From contig CAZWRK010000002.1 in the NCBI GenBank assembly GCA_964635875.1, positions 49,038-113,037 of the forward strand: a stretch of DNA of 64,000 bases, read 5' to 3'. Positions 7,599 through 15,006 of this stretch are shown piece by piece; the first letter of the stretch is position 1; every line of letters starts with the position of its first letter. The DNA comes from CAZWRK01 sp964635875 (GTDB lineage: Bacteria > Pseudomonadota > Gammaproteobacteria > Burkholderiales > Aquaspirillaceae). Below the pieces are notes generated by a model that saw nothing but the letters and a program-made list of their open reading frames with translations, was not told the origin of the DNA and ran no database searches. The translations under genes were made by a program, and so were the position numbers.

Positions 7599-8692
7599 CA
7601 GCCCTCCCACTTCCTGAGCGAGCCAGGCTTCCTCCAGATGGAGAAGGGGACGGCCTCCTTCACGAGCGCATCGACGGTGGCATCGTCCATGTCTGCCGGG
7701 TCTGCTGCCCAGTCCGAATCGACCACGAAGACCGGGCAGTACGACTCCAGGGCGTCCCCCACGGCCTCGGTCGCCTTCCACCCGGCGTTGTCGTTGTCGA
7801 ACCAGAGGGTCACCCGGTCGTACCCTCCGAGGACGCGGATCTGTCGCTCGGTGACCTCCGCTCCGAACGTGGCGACCATCGGCTGATGGTCGGCGTGCCG
7901 GAGGACGCTCAACGGAGACTCCACGATGATGGGGCGCTGGTGCCCGGCGTCGAAGTTGAAGATCGTGGTGTTCTTCGGGAAGTCGGGGGTGGAGAGGTAC
8001 TTGGGGGTGCCGTCGTCCAGCAGCCTCCGGCTCTGCCAGCCGACGAGGTTGCCCTTCCAGAAGTGAGGGATGATGATGCGCTGGGAGTCGATCCAGATGC
8101 CACCCTTCGACTGGGTGCGGACGACGCCGTAGCCGACCGTGAACCTCTTGAGGACTTCCAGGGGAACCTTGCGGATGTCCGTCATGTACGGGTGGATCTT
8201 GAGGTAGGGGGAGAGCACCCTCGGGTCCATCCTCGGGATGGGCTCTGGTCGGCGGGCCTCCTTGCCGTACACGGCGTCGAAGAACTCCAGGAGGCTCGCG
8301 AGCGACTGCTCTTCCGCTCCACCTACCCCGGTGGTCTTCCCGAGCCACTTCCGGGCCTCTTCGCCGGAGGTTCCCCGGCAGACCCCGATGAACCACAGGA
8401 GGCCACCACCGCCGCACGAGTAGCAGTTGTAGGTGAGCCGCCTCCAGTTGAGGGACGCCGAGGGGTTCTGGTCGCCGTTGGCGTGAAGGCCGAAGGGGAG
8501 GACGCAGGAGTGGATCAACTCCCCCTGGTCGTTCTCCCGCTTGACCTCAGCGCCGAACTCGGCCAAGAGATCCCGGCAGAGCTTCTCCTTCTCAACGTCG
8601 TGGAGCAGATCGAACTCCACGAAGCTGGAGGGGCCGCTCCGCGACGATGCGGCCTGCGCCGCAGACGCCCCGGTCTGGAAGATCCCGGTCAC
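7598..8692 (-). CDS. dnaG: DNA primase (CHC2 zinc finger plus TOPRIM)
   Basis: A 364-aa DnaG-type primase making RNA primers for lagging-strand synthesis. The start is GTG at 8692, overlapping the TGA of the upstream gene (GTGA); a longer in-frame extension exists but would overlap that gene by hundreds of bases. The zinc-binding module is visible as C63, H70, C90 and C93 (CVLPFGLH...NCYSCGGGG). The TOPRIM domain holds the catalytic Glu in PIIVESPLSV (258) and the DxD-like acidic patch LWFDNDNAG (298-304). It is shorter than bacterial DnaG and lacks an evident helicase-binding domain at the C-terminus, consistent with a phage primase working with the separately encoded DnaB. Confidence 0.9.
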   Translation of the reverse strand: MTGIFQTGASAAQAASSRSGPSSFVEFDLLHDVEKEKLCRDLLAEFGAEVKRENDQGELIHSCVLPFGLHANGDQNPSASLNWRRLTYNCYSCGGGGLLWFIGVCRGTSGEEARKWLGKTTGVGGAEEQSLASLLEFFDAVYGKEARRPEPIPRMDPRVLSPYLKIHPYMTDIRKVPLEVLKRFTVGYGVVRTQSKGGIWIDSQRIIIPHFWKGNLVGWQSRRLLDDGTPKYLSTPDFPKNTTIFNFDAGHQRPIIVESPLSVLRHADHQPMVATFGAEVTERQIRVLGGYDRVTLWFDNDNAGWKATEAVGDALESYCPVFVVDSDWAADPADMDDATVDALVKEAVPFSIWRKPGSLRKWEG

Positions 8693-9000
8693 CCCGGTCG
8701 GCCCTCCGGCCCCCAGACACGGAGGACAGGCTCGCAGGGGTCCAGCCCCTCGTCCCACATGGCGTCCTCTTCGTCGGTGTGAGGGATGCCGTCGTGGACG
8801 GCGCAGGCGACATCCGACACCCACCCTTCGCTGACGCCCTCGTTGAGCCACTTGTAGTAGCGGCTCGCCTTGTCTTCGCTCTTCACCTCGTCCACGAGGC
8901 ACCTCTCTGTCGTGACCTTCATCTCCACGGAGATCCCCATGAGCCTCTGCTCCCTGACGACATCCTGGATGCCTGGCCGGATCGGGATGACCTTCCCCAT
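8689..9000 (-). CDS. Hypothetical protein, 103 aa
   Basis: An acidic protein between the DnaB helicase and primase genes. The ATG at 9000 lies 8 nt after the helicase stop, and its TGA overlaps the primase GTG. It has a beta-rich start (MGKVIPIRPG, VEMKVTTERC) and a helical middle (DEVKSEDKASRYYKWL), ending in an acidic Trp-containing tail. No family is recognised. Placement between helicase and primase invites the idea of a primosome accessory factor, but nothing in the sequence proves it. Confidence 0.75.
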   Translation of the reverse strand: MGKVIPIRPGIQDVVREQRLMGISVEMKVTTERCLVDEVKSEDKASRYYKWLNEGVSEGWVSDVACAVHDGIPHTDEEDAMWDEGLDPCEPVLRVWGPEGRPG

Positions 9001-9008
9001 GCCTGTCT

Positions 9009-10346
9009 CTACTCCTGTCCGCTCGTGTTGGCGGATTCCGCCAACTGGTTCACGTCGATCTCGTGGCTGACCTTGATCCCTCCGACCGACGGCCTCCAGA
9101 AGATCTGCCAGTCCTTCGTGGGGACACGCCGGGCTCCGAGCATCTGGAACTTCGCCTGCCCCACCCCAAGCTCGGAGCGGGACTGGTAGAGCCCGAAGAT
9201 GAAGTCGGCGGTGCGCTCCACCTCGGCGCTCTCAGCGAGGTGGTACATCTCCAGGAAGCCCGTCTTGTCTGCCGACCTCACACCTTCGCGGTTGATCTGG
9301 TGGGTCAGCAGGCACGACATAGGGTGCCTGCCGGTGGAGATCATGGCCTTGAGGACGTGGAGCGAATCCCCGATCTTCTCCGTCTTCGGGCGACGGTCGT
9401 GGATGCCCTGGCCGACCTCAACGTGGGTCAACTGGTCGATCAGCAGCGTCCTCGCACCACGAAGCTCGGCCTCCCGGACCATGTGCTCAAAGCTGCGCTG
9501 GCCCAGGTCGGGCTTGAGCACCCAGAGGGGAGAGTCGCTCTGCTGTGCGATCTCCACCCACTCTCGTACCCGGTCCAGTTCGTGCTCTTCCACATCACCC
9601 TGCTCCCAGCGCCGAGTGTCGATGCCGAAGGCCATGCAGGCGATCCGGTTGAGCATCATGTCCACCGAGTTCTCCAGGGTGAACAGGCACACCGTCCTGC
9701 CACGCCGCCACTCCTGGAGGGCGACCCAACACTGGAAGAAGCTCTTGCCCACCTTGGGGCCAGCGGCCAGGACGGCAAGCTCCCCTTCGTGGACGCCGTA
9801 GGTGTGCTGGTTGATGGGCTCCAGCCCGAGCGTCATGCCGCGGAAGTCGGCCTTGCTGGCGATCCTCCCGAGGGCGTCGCGGAGGATGCCCTCGCTCGCC
9901 TCCCGCAGATCGGCTCGGTAGGCCCGGCTCTCCAGGGAGAGGCCGATGGAGACCAGCCTGGAGCCGAAGTCGTTGAGGACGGCGATCCGGTCGATCTTCT
10001 CGGCCTCGGCCATCTCGGTGGCGAAGTCCTTGTTGAAGGTGGCTGCCTGCCGGTGGACCCATGCCGCCTTGAGGTCGTCAATCGCCCATTCGACCGACTC
10101 GTCAGGTTCCACCTCCAGGTCGATCTCGGCGTCGTCCAGGATGTCTCCGAAGTCGGCCCTGAGCGATGCCACCGAAGGGGCCTTCTCCGTGCCCGAGCGG
10201 AAGAAGTAGTTGATGGCGAACCGGAGGATCGGGCGAAGCTCCGGCGTGGGCAGCAGGTGTTCCTCCACGCCCTCATGGGCGATGACGCGGATGGAATCGG
10301 CGTCAACGAGGTGCCCGATGAGGGCCTTCTCAGCGAGCCCGCTCAT
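9009..10346 (-). CDS. dnaB: Replicative DNA helicase, DnaB family
   Basis: A 445-aa hexameric helicase that should unwind the fork ahead of the DnaE polymerase. The ATG at 10346 overlaps the stop of the loader gene (ATGA), which rejects the longer in-frame extension. The N-terminal 150 residues are helical, as in the DnaB collar. The RecA-like motor has Walker A GPKVGKS (196-202), the catalytic Glu of LFTLENS (225), Walker B LLIDQ (301-305) and the later HQINREG motif that contacts the phosphate and DNA. Genes for loader, helicase, primase, SSB candidate and polymerase lie consecutively in one operon. Confidence 0.93.
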   Translation of the reverse strand: MSGLAEKALIGHLVDADSIRVIAHEGVEEHLLPTPELRPILRFAINYFFRSGTEKAPSVASLRADFGDILDDAEIDLEVEPDESVEWAIDDLKAAWVHRQAATFNKDFATEMAEAEKIDRIAVLNDFGSRLVSIGLSLESRAYRADLREASEGILRDALGRIASKADFRGMTLGLEPINQHTYGVHEGELAVLAAGPKVGKSFFQCWVALQEWRRGRTVCLFTLENSVDMMLNRIACMAFGIDTRRWEQGDVEEHELDRVREWVEIAQQSDSPLWVLKPDLGQRSFEHMVREAELRGARTLLIDQLTHVEVGQGIHDRRPKTEKIGDSLHVLKAMISTGRHPMSCLLTHQINREGVRSADKTGFLEMYHLAESAEVERTADFIFGLYQSRSELGVGQAKFQMLGARRVPTKDWQIFWRPSVGGIKVSHEIDVNQLAESANTSGQE

Positions 10347-11233
10347 CCGATCACCAGCGGTCGGATCAGGCCGAGGGTGTTCTCTTCCTCCTGGCGCATC
10401 TTCGCCTGGCCCCGGTAGTCCCTTCCCGAGAACGGGTAGAGGGACATGGACTCGGTGAGCAGGCTCTTGAAGTGGTCTCCGTAGACCTGGCGCAACTGTT
10501 CCACGGTGAGGTTCGTGGTGATGATGGTCGGCTTGGCGTTGGCGATGCGATGCCGGAGCACGGACTCCAGGGCGAACTCGGAGGTCACGTTGGCGACCCT
10601 CGCCAACTCCTTCCTCCCGTCTTCGTCGGTGCGAACGACGGTCTTCTTCATCTCCTGGCCCACGTCGTCCACCACGAGGACGCCGGAGTTCCGGCAGAGG
10701 GCGTGGTAGGCGATCCGCTCGCTCTCCGAACGCCACGAGGTCATCAGCGTGGAGATCATGTCGGAGAAGGTCGTGAAGTAGCCGTTGTACCCGTCGCCCA
10801 GGAGCCGCTTGAGCATGAGCAGGGCCAGCATGGTCTTGCCGGTGCCCATCCCTCCGCTCAGGAGCAGACCGAGGCCGGAGCGCACGTTCTGGGGCGAGTT
10901 GGAGAGCCAGTCGTTGACGGCGGTGATGGCTCCGGGCTCCACGCCCGATGCGTCAGCCCACCCGTACCGCTGGTAGGCGGTCCCGACCCCGGACCAGAGC
11001 ATGTAGCGGTACAAGATCCACTGTTCCTCGCAGGGGCACTCCCAGTCCACGACCTCGGAGCGGGTGTCGTCACTCCACCACCGGAAGGTGCGGGTGCCCC
11101 CACAGGTGATGCAGTTGCGGACTGAGCGCCGGGCGTCGGGCCTCAGGGTCTCCAGCCGGTCTGACTCGGCGTTGCTCAAGAGCCGGATGCCCACCGGAAG
11201 GTCGGGCAGTCGGTGAAGCTCGGTCGTTGACAT
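10343..11233 (-). CDS. dnaC: DnaC/IstB-like AAA+ helicase loader
   Basis: A 296-aa AAA+ ATPase likely to load the adjacent DnaB helicase onto DNA. An N-terminal zinc site is suggested by CITC (41-44) and CPC (66-68). The ATPase core has Walker A GGMGTGKT (127-134), Walker B VLVVDDVG (185-192) and a sensor-1-like TIITTNLTVEQL followed by an arginine-rich stretch (SGRDYRGQAKMRQE). This order matches DnaC/DnaI/IstB loaders. The stop overlaps the DnaB start by ATGA, so loader and helicase are translationally coupled. Confidence 0.88.
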   Translation of the reverse strand: MSTTELHRLPDLPVGIRLLSNAESDRLETLRPDARRSVRNCITCGGTRTFRWWSDDTRSEVVDWECPCEEQWILYRYMLWSGVGTAYQRYGWADASGVEPGAITAVNDWLSNSPQNVRSGLGLLLSGGMGTGKTMLALLMLKRLLGDGYNGYFTTFSDMISTLMTSWRSESERIAYHALCRNSGVLVVDDVGQEMKKTVVRTDEDGRKELARVANVTSEFALESVLRHRIANAKPTIITTNLTVEQLRQVYGDHFKSLLTESMSLYPFSGRDYRGQAKMRQEEENTLGLIRPLVIG

Positions 11234-11282
11234 CTACACCCCCATGAAGGCCGAACTGGCGGAATCGGCTGTTCAAGCGACC

Positions 11283-11768
11283 TTAGTTCTTCACCAGCCC
11301 ACCGACAAGTCGGCGGGAGATCTCCTTGGCGAAGTAGGGGTCGCTCCCCTGGGCGAAGCGTTCGATCGCGATCGGCTTGCCCATCCACACGCCGCCGCAG
11401 ACATCGAAGGCGTAGCGGGCGATCGGGATGGCGAGGTCTCCCCAGCGCCCCATGAACCCGAGCATCAACTGGGCCTCGTGGGGGGCGGGGAGCCGGGGCT
11501 GCACCCCACGGACGGATTCGATCTGGTCGATCACCCAGTCCCTCAGCGCCAGGTGGTCCCACTCGCCGTCGTTCTTGCCGACGTAGGTGTGGTGCTCGTT
11601 GGCCTTCGGGCTCGTGTTCGCGGTCATCACCACTCGGACGGACGGCTGGTAGGCCGCATCCATCGCCCCCTCCAGGGCGTCCGACTCGGCGGTGCTCTCC
11701 ACCAGCGCATCGAACATGGACTTCGGCATCCGCCTCATCCCGGTCACGTCCAACGGTGATGCCGACAT
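11283..11768 (-). CDS. Hypothetical replication-operon protein, 161 aa
   Basis: The start at 11768 (MSASPLDVTG) is chosen because AGGAAGGGAG lies 8-15 nt upstream; an ATG at 11810 lacks a ribosome-binding site and overlaps the previous gene. The C-terminal half is helical, with conserved-looking aromatic and acidic residues (EWDHLALRDWVIDQI, LGFMGRWGDLAIPIARYAFD). Its position just before a DnaC-like loader and its helical C-terminus recall DnaD-type replisome organisers, but no diagnostic motif is present. Treat the role as unknown with a weak hint toward replication initiation. Confidence 0.7.
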   Translation of the reverse strand: MSASPLDVTGMRRMPKSMFDALVESTAESDALEGAMDAAYQPSVRVVMTANTSPKANEHHTYVGKNDGEWDHLALRDWVIDQIESVRGVQPRLPAPHEAQLMLGFMGRWGDLAIPIARYAFDVCGGVWMGKPIAIERFAQGSDPYFAKEISRRLVGGLVKN

Positions 11769-11772
11769 CGGC

Positions 11773-12060
11773 CTAGCTCCCTTCCTGCTGGCCCTCGCGA
11801 GCCAGGGCATCTTGCAACGGGGCGATGAAGGGGCGGATGTGAGCCGGGGCTTCCGTGTGCTGCGCCGGAATCCTCACGGACACCTTGGCCTTGTGGAACA
11901 GCCAGACATCACGGTCTGCGGTGACGACCTTCCAGTGGTAGTCGTCCATGCCGCAGAGCCATCCGGTGACCACCCTGGAGTCCGAGTAGAACTCGGCCAT
12001 GCGCCCCTGGATCGCAGCGTGCCGCATCGTCTTGCGAGAGACACCTGATCCAGAAGACAC
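11773..12060 (-). CDS. Sm/Hfq-like small protein, 95 aa
   Basis: The start is GTG at 12060, preceded by GAGGGGGCGGG. The core from about residue 22 alternates as in an Sm fold: VVTGWLCGMDDYHWKVV (Sm1-like, with G-x-L-x-G-x-D-x-Y), then a turn and DVWLFHKAKVSVRIP (Sm2-like, with H-K-A in the place of the Hfq Y-K-H). Bacterial Hfq has LxGxIxSFDQFxxLL followed by xMVYKHAIS, so spacing and key positions agree. An N-terminal basic helix precedes it (VSRKTMRHAAIQG). If correct, it would form a ring that binds RNA or ssDNA. The match is by eye; function is inference. Confidence 0.55.
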   Translation of the reverse strand: MSSGSGVSRKTMRHAAIQGRMAEFYSDSRVVTGWLCGMDDYHWKVVTADRDVWLFHKAKVSVRIPAQHTEAPAHIRPFIAPLQDALAREGQQEGS

Positions 12061-12299
12061 AGACCCGCCCCCTCTTCGTGGAGGAACCCCGCCCACCTCG
12101 GGTCAGCAAAGGAGGGCGGGGAGAACTGCTCCGAGCCACCTGGGGAGGCTCTTCGGTGGGGCGACTGTATCGGCAGCCAGGAAGTTCGGCAAGGCCCGAT
12201 GGGCTGGTGCAACAGGAGAAGCACTCGCACCCCTGGAGGGAGTGGAAGGTGACGTGGGCGAGCCCGGCCACGCCCCGTACTCATCAGGAGGAACGAGAC
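12061..12299. other. Divergent intergenic region with inverted repeat
   Basis: A 239-bp gap between the minus-strand Sm-like gene and the plus-strand zinc gene, so it must hold the promoter for the latter. An 8-bp perfect inverted repeat (CCCCGCCC at 12087-12094 with GGGCGGGG at 12114-12121) lies 27 nt upstream of the GTG at 12060 and could act as a leader hairpin or operator. I could not identify convincing -35/-10 boxes on either strand. Open frames through it lack ribosome-binding sites and coding character. Confidence 0.5.
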
Positions 12300-12449
12300 A
12301 TGAACCAGAGCACCTACATCTGCGCCGAGTGCCACAACCCGGTCGGGTACTGGTACTACGGCTGGAAGCATCAGACCGGCTGGCACTCCCCGCCGACGTG
12401 CGGGAAGAAGCCGGTGCCGGTGAAGCGGGTCAGCCCTCGGGAGGCGTGA
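12300..12449 (+). CDS. Small zinc-ribbon-like protein on the plus strand, 49 aa
   Basis: The only convincing plus-strand gene in the window. ATG at 12300 is preceded by CATCAGGAGGAACGAGAC, a near-perfect Shine-Dalgarno at good spacing. The product has CAEC (about residues 9-12), two His residues in KHQTGWHS and a final TCG, giving a C2H(H)C set that could bind one zinc. The tail is basic (KKPVPVKR). It ends convergently, overlapping the last 20 bp of the opposing gene. A small Zn-binding regulator or inhibitor is possible; the function is unknown. Confidence 0.65.
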   Translation: MNQSTYICAECHNPVGYWYYGWKHQTGWHSPPTCGKKPVPVKRVSPREA

Positions 12450-12738
12450 CCATCGCCCGGAGGTCGGCCAGGGTGATGGCCCCGCCCCGCTCGGCGTCGG
12501 TCACGCTCGCCGTGGACACGAAGGACTGCGACGAGTCGTAGCCCAGCGCCTCGGCGGCTTCCAGGATGGCGACGGTCTGCGGCCCGCCCGAGTAGACGGC
12601 CTCGGGGGTGTCGGGCTGCGGGGAGCCGGTGCCGTTGTCCGGGTCGGTGCGGCGCAGCACCAGGACGATGATCGCCTCGTCCTGGTCCTCGGCCCGCTCG
12701 GGGACGGTGGGGAGGTTCACGGTGATGCCCATCCCCAC
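12430..12738 (-). CDS. Hypothetical protein, 102 aa
   Basis: Starts at GTG 12738, with an ATG two codons later (12732) as an equally good alternative. A beta-strand segment (DEAIIVLVLRRTDPD) is followed by a flexible linker and a helix (TVAILEAAEALGYDSSQ), then GGAITLADLRAMV. No family is recognised. It lies directly downstream of the Rpf-like secreted hydrolase and converges with the plus-strand zinc gene, overlapping its end by 20 bp. Confidence 0.65.
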   Translation of the reverse strand: MGMGITVNLPTVPERAEDQDEAIIVLVLRRTDPDNGTGSPQPDTPEAVYSGGPQTVAILEAAEALGYDSSQSFVSTASVTDAERGGAITLADLRAMVTPPEG

Positions 12739-12747
12739 AGGCTAGAC

Positions 12748-13356
12748 CTAGCAGCCGCCGCCCCAGTGGGATGCGCCAGCACCCCCGGCCCACAGTTCGG
12801 CTGCCTTGGCGTCCTGGACGGACTCGGGGGCCATCCACGCCTCGGCGTAGCCGCCGTAGCCGTTCCAGGTGCCGTTGATGAACTGCCACTTGCCGCTGGC
12901 CGACGAGGTGGGGTTCTGGGCGGTGAGCGAACCCCCGGACTCGCGCATCATCACGCAGCACGGCGGGAGGTTGCCGCCACACCGACCGGAGGAAGGCGTG
13001 TTCGCCGCTCGCGACGGCGAGGACTGGGAACGGGCAGCAGCAGCCTGGCGGGCCTTCTCGGCAGCGGCCTCGGCGGCGAGGCGCTCGTTGGTCTTCGTGA
13101 TCCAGATGGTCTCGTTGGTCTTGTTGATCCAGACGGTCTCGTTCCAGATCCGCTCGTTGGTCTTGCTGATCCAGACCGCCTCGTTCCAGCGGTCGATCTC
13201 TTCCTGCGTCGGGCCAGCTTCGGTCGTCGTCGTGACCGAGTCGCCGCTGTAGACCTGCTCCGCATCGGCACCTTCGGTGACCGGAGATGCGATGAAGAGC
13301 AAGGCCCCTACGAGCACGCAGACGAGCGCGACGAAGGAGATCTTGAGCTTGTGCAT
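12748..13356 (-). CDS. Secreted Rpf/lytic-transglycosylase-like cell-wall hydrolase
   Basis: A 202-aa exported protein. Residues 5-25 form a signal peptide or membrane anchor (ISFVALVCVLVGALLFIA) after a basic start. Residues 55-93 are an unusual Trp/Asn repeat in which KTNE recurs at 65, 79 and 88, flanked by WI and IW. A basic, Ser/Ala-rich linker leads to a lysozyme-like domain (about 125-202) with the catalytic-type Glu in RESGGSL (139), then SGKWQF, GTWNGYGGY and a C-terminal W-G-G-G-C. This order fits resuscitation-promoting factor or SLT-type peptidoglycan hydrolases of actinobacteria. Paired Cys residues suggest disulfides outside the cell. It is separate from the canonical endolysin, so it may act on the wall during infection or entry; this is inferred. 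Confidence 0.75.
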   Translation of the reverse strand: MHKLKISFVALVCVLVGALLFIASPVTEGADAEQVYSGDSVTTTTEAGPTQEEIDRWNEAVWISKTNERIWNETVWINKTNETIWITKTNERLAAEAAAEKARQAAAARSQSSPSRAANTPSSGRCGGNLPPCCVMMRESGGSLTAQNPTSSASGKWQFINGTWNGYGGYAEAWMAPESVQDAKAAELWAGGAGASHWGGGC

Positions 13357-13448
13357 GGATTCGCCCCCATGTGTGAGTTGAGGGCAACCACGTTACAGAA
13401 GCGTGACGGACAAGTCCAGGGGCAACCAAGGGAGTGGGGCCAGATGGC

Positions 13449-14330
13449 CTAGCCCCAGAGCGACCCTTCGATCAGGTGGTACTTAGCCATGTTCAGTTCG
13501 TAGCGGGCCAGGAAGTCCAGGAGATCCGGCCAGAGCAGCGAGCCTGGATCGGTGAAGGCCACCTTCGGGGGAGGCTCCAGCAGCAGGCCCGGAGGTCGAT
13601 GCGAGCGAAGCTCCACGAGGTTGATGTTGCGCCGGATCACCTCGGCGTGCTCGGCGTAGCGGCTCGGCCCAGATTCGATCAGGGCTTCGATGTTCCAGTC
13701 GGCAGCGGAGAGATCCTTCACCGCCGTCTTGAGCCCGACACGGGGCACACCGGGGATGCCGTCCGACTTGTCGCCCATGAGGGCGAGCACGAGCCCGTAG
13801 AAGGCGGGGTGGCAGCCGAACTTCTCCAAGACCCGCACCACGTCCCAGACCTCGTCGTCGGCCTGGGGGTCGGGGCGGATCTGGGTGACCCGAGCCGAGA
13901 CAAGCTGGAGCATGTCCTTGTCGCCCGAGAGGATCACCACGTCGTTGGCGAACGGCCCAAGCATCTTCCAGTAGTAGGCGATCAGGTCGTCGGCCTCGTA
14001 GCCCTTCCGCTCGGCCTGATGGATGCCAGAGAGAGCCAGGAACTCCTTGGCGAGAGCGAAGGCGGTGTCCTTCTCGTCGTCGGGTGCGTGGTGGCGATCG
14101 GCCTTGTAGCCGTCGTAGATCGCCACCCGGTACTCAGAGCGGCCACCGTCCCAGCACACGACCATCGAATCGGGGGCCACCTGCCTGACGTACTTCGACA
14201 GGCTGTTGATGAAGATCGTCAGGGCCGAGGTCGGCACGCCGTCGGCGTTGGAGAGGGCCATGTGGCTCCCCTGCGCCGCCTTGAGGGACCGCATGAGGAT
14301 GTTGGTCCCATCGACCAGGAGGGTCTTCAC
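13449..14330 (-). CDS. 5'-3' exonuclease / flap endonuclease
   Basis: A 293-aa PIN/FEN-type nuclease like T5 D15 or the N-terminal domain of Pol I, expected to remove RNA primers and flaps because the phage polymerase is a DnaE without this activity. Acidic catalytic residues appear in order: LLVDGTN (Asp7), VVCWDGG, KGYEADDLIAYY and VILSGDKDMLQLV. A helix-3-turn-helix DNA-binding element follows (LMGDKSDGIPGVPRVG). Length is typical of the family. It sits downstream of a 92-bp gap from the Rpf-like gene and just after a zinc-protein gene. Confidence 0.92.
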   Translation of the reverse strand: MKTLLVDGTNILMRSLKAAQGSHMALSNADGVPTSALTIFINSLSKYVRQVAPDSMVVCWDGGRSEYRVAIYDGYKADRHHAPDDEKDTAFALAKEFLALSGIHQAERKGYEADDLIAYYWKMLGPFANDVVILSGDKDMLQLVSARVTQIRPDPQADDEVWDVVRVLEKFGCHPAFYGLVLALMGDKSDGIPGVPRVGLKTAVKDLSAADWNIEALIESGPSRYAEHAEVIRRNINLVELRSHRPPGLLLEPPPKVAFTDPGSLLWPDLLDFLARYELNMAKYHLIEGSLWG

Positions 14331-14334
14331 CGTG

Positions 14335-14901
14335 TCAGGACTCGTCGGTGAGGAAGCGCAGGATGTCGTTGGCCCACCCAGTCGCCTGGGAGCCCGGCCC
14401 CCACTCGGCTACGACCTGATCGTGCAGCCACATCGCCCGCTGGGTGACGCCTGCGAGGTCCAGGATCTCCGGCCCCTGGGGGATGTCCCCGAGCTTGGCC
14501 CCGCACTCCCGACAGGTGTTGCCGCTGGGGAGGTGCTGGATCGACCCATAGGGGTGCTGGCACTCGGGGAGGCGATCGTCTGCCGCACCGCCCTGCTCAC
14601 CGAAGCCACCGGGGACGGGACGATGGGCCTCGCGGTACTCCTTCGGCTGGAGATCGGAGCCAGGGACGGGCGTGGGGGAGTGGGCGGTGTTGCGATCCGC
14701 GAAGGTCTGGGGCGGGCTCTGGGTCTCGGCAAGCAAGGCCCGTGCCGCCTCCCCCTCTTCCCACCGACGACGGGAGGCGATCGAAGAGGGGTGCTCGGTG
14801 GCAGCGCACGGCCCCTCGTGCTCGCTGGAGCCCGAAGGCACAGCGATGATGCACGGGAAGGACACGACCCCCTTGTCCACCTTCTTGCTACATGCAGCCA
14901 T
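14335..14901 (-). CDS. Cys/His-rich protein, 188 aa, start near an assembly gap
   Basis: Visible from an ATG at 14901, only 4 nt from the 100-N gap, so the true start or an N-terminal extension may be hidden. The N-terminal section has Cys4, Cys17 and Cys32 with HEGPC and TEHPSSIASRRRW, resembling a short phage zinc module. The middle is low-complexity and Pro-rich. The C-terminal part has CQHPYGSIQHLPSGNTCREC (a likely C2HC or C4 zinc site), then a helix ending DILRFLTDES. Unknown function; neighbours suggest nucleic-acid metabolism. Confidence 0.65.
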   Translation of the reverse strand: MAACSKKVDKGVVSFPCIIAVPSGSSEHEGPCAATEHPSSIASRRRWEEGEAARALLAETQSPPQTFADRNTAHSPTPVPGSDLQPKEYREAHRPVPGGFGEQGGAADDRLPECQHPYGSIQHLPSGNTCRECGAKLGDIPQGPEILDLAGVTQRAMWLHDQVVAEWGPGSQATGWANDILRFLTDES

Positions 14902-14905
14902 GATC

Positions 14906-15005
14906 NNNNNNNNNNNNNNNNNNNNNNNNNNNNNNNNNNNNNNNNNNNNNNNNNNNNNNNNNNNNNNNNNNNNNNNNNNNNNNNNNNNNNNNNNNNNNNN
15001 NNNNN
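14906..15005. other. Assembly gap (100 N)
   Basis: Exactly 100 N, the conventional scaffold filler, so the real length is unknown. The flanks are not repeats of each other, unlike the second gap. It hides the sequence upstream of the 188-aa gene and possibly a further small gene. Confidence 0.98.
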
Positions 15006-15006
15006 C

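Noticed and set aside
7598..8902. A longer primase start at 8902
   Set aside because: It would overlap the 103-aa gene almost entirely, and the extra residues are Arg/Gly-rich shadow sequence; GTG 8692 with GTGA overlap is preferred.
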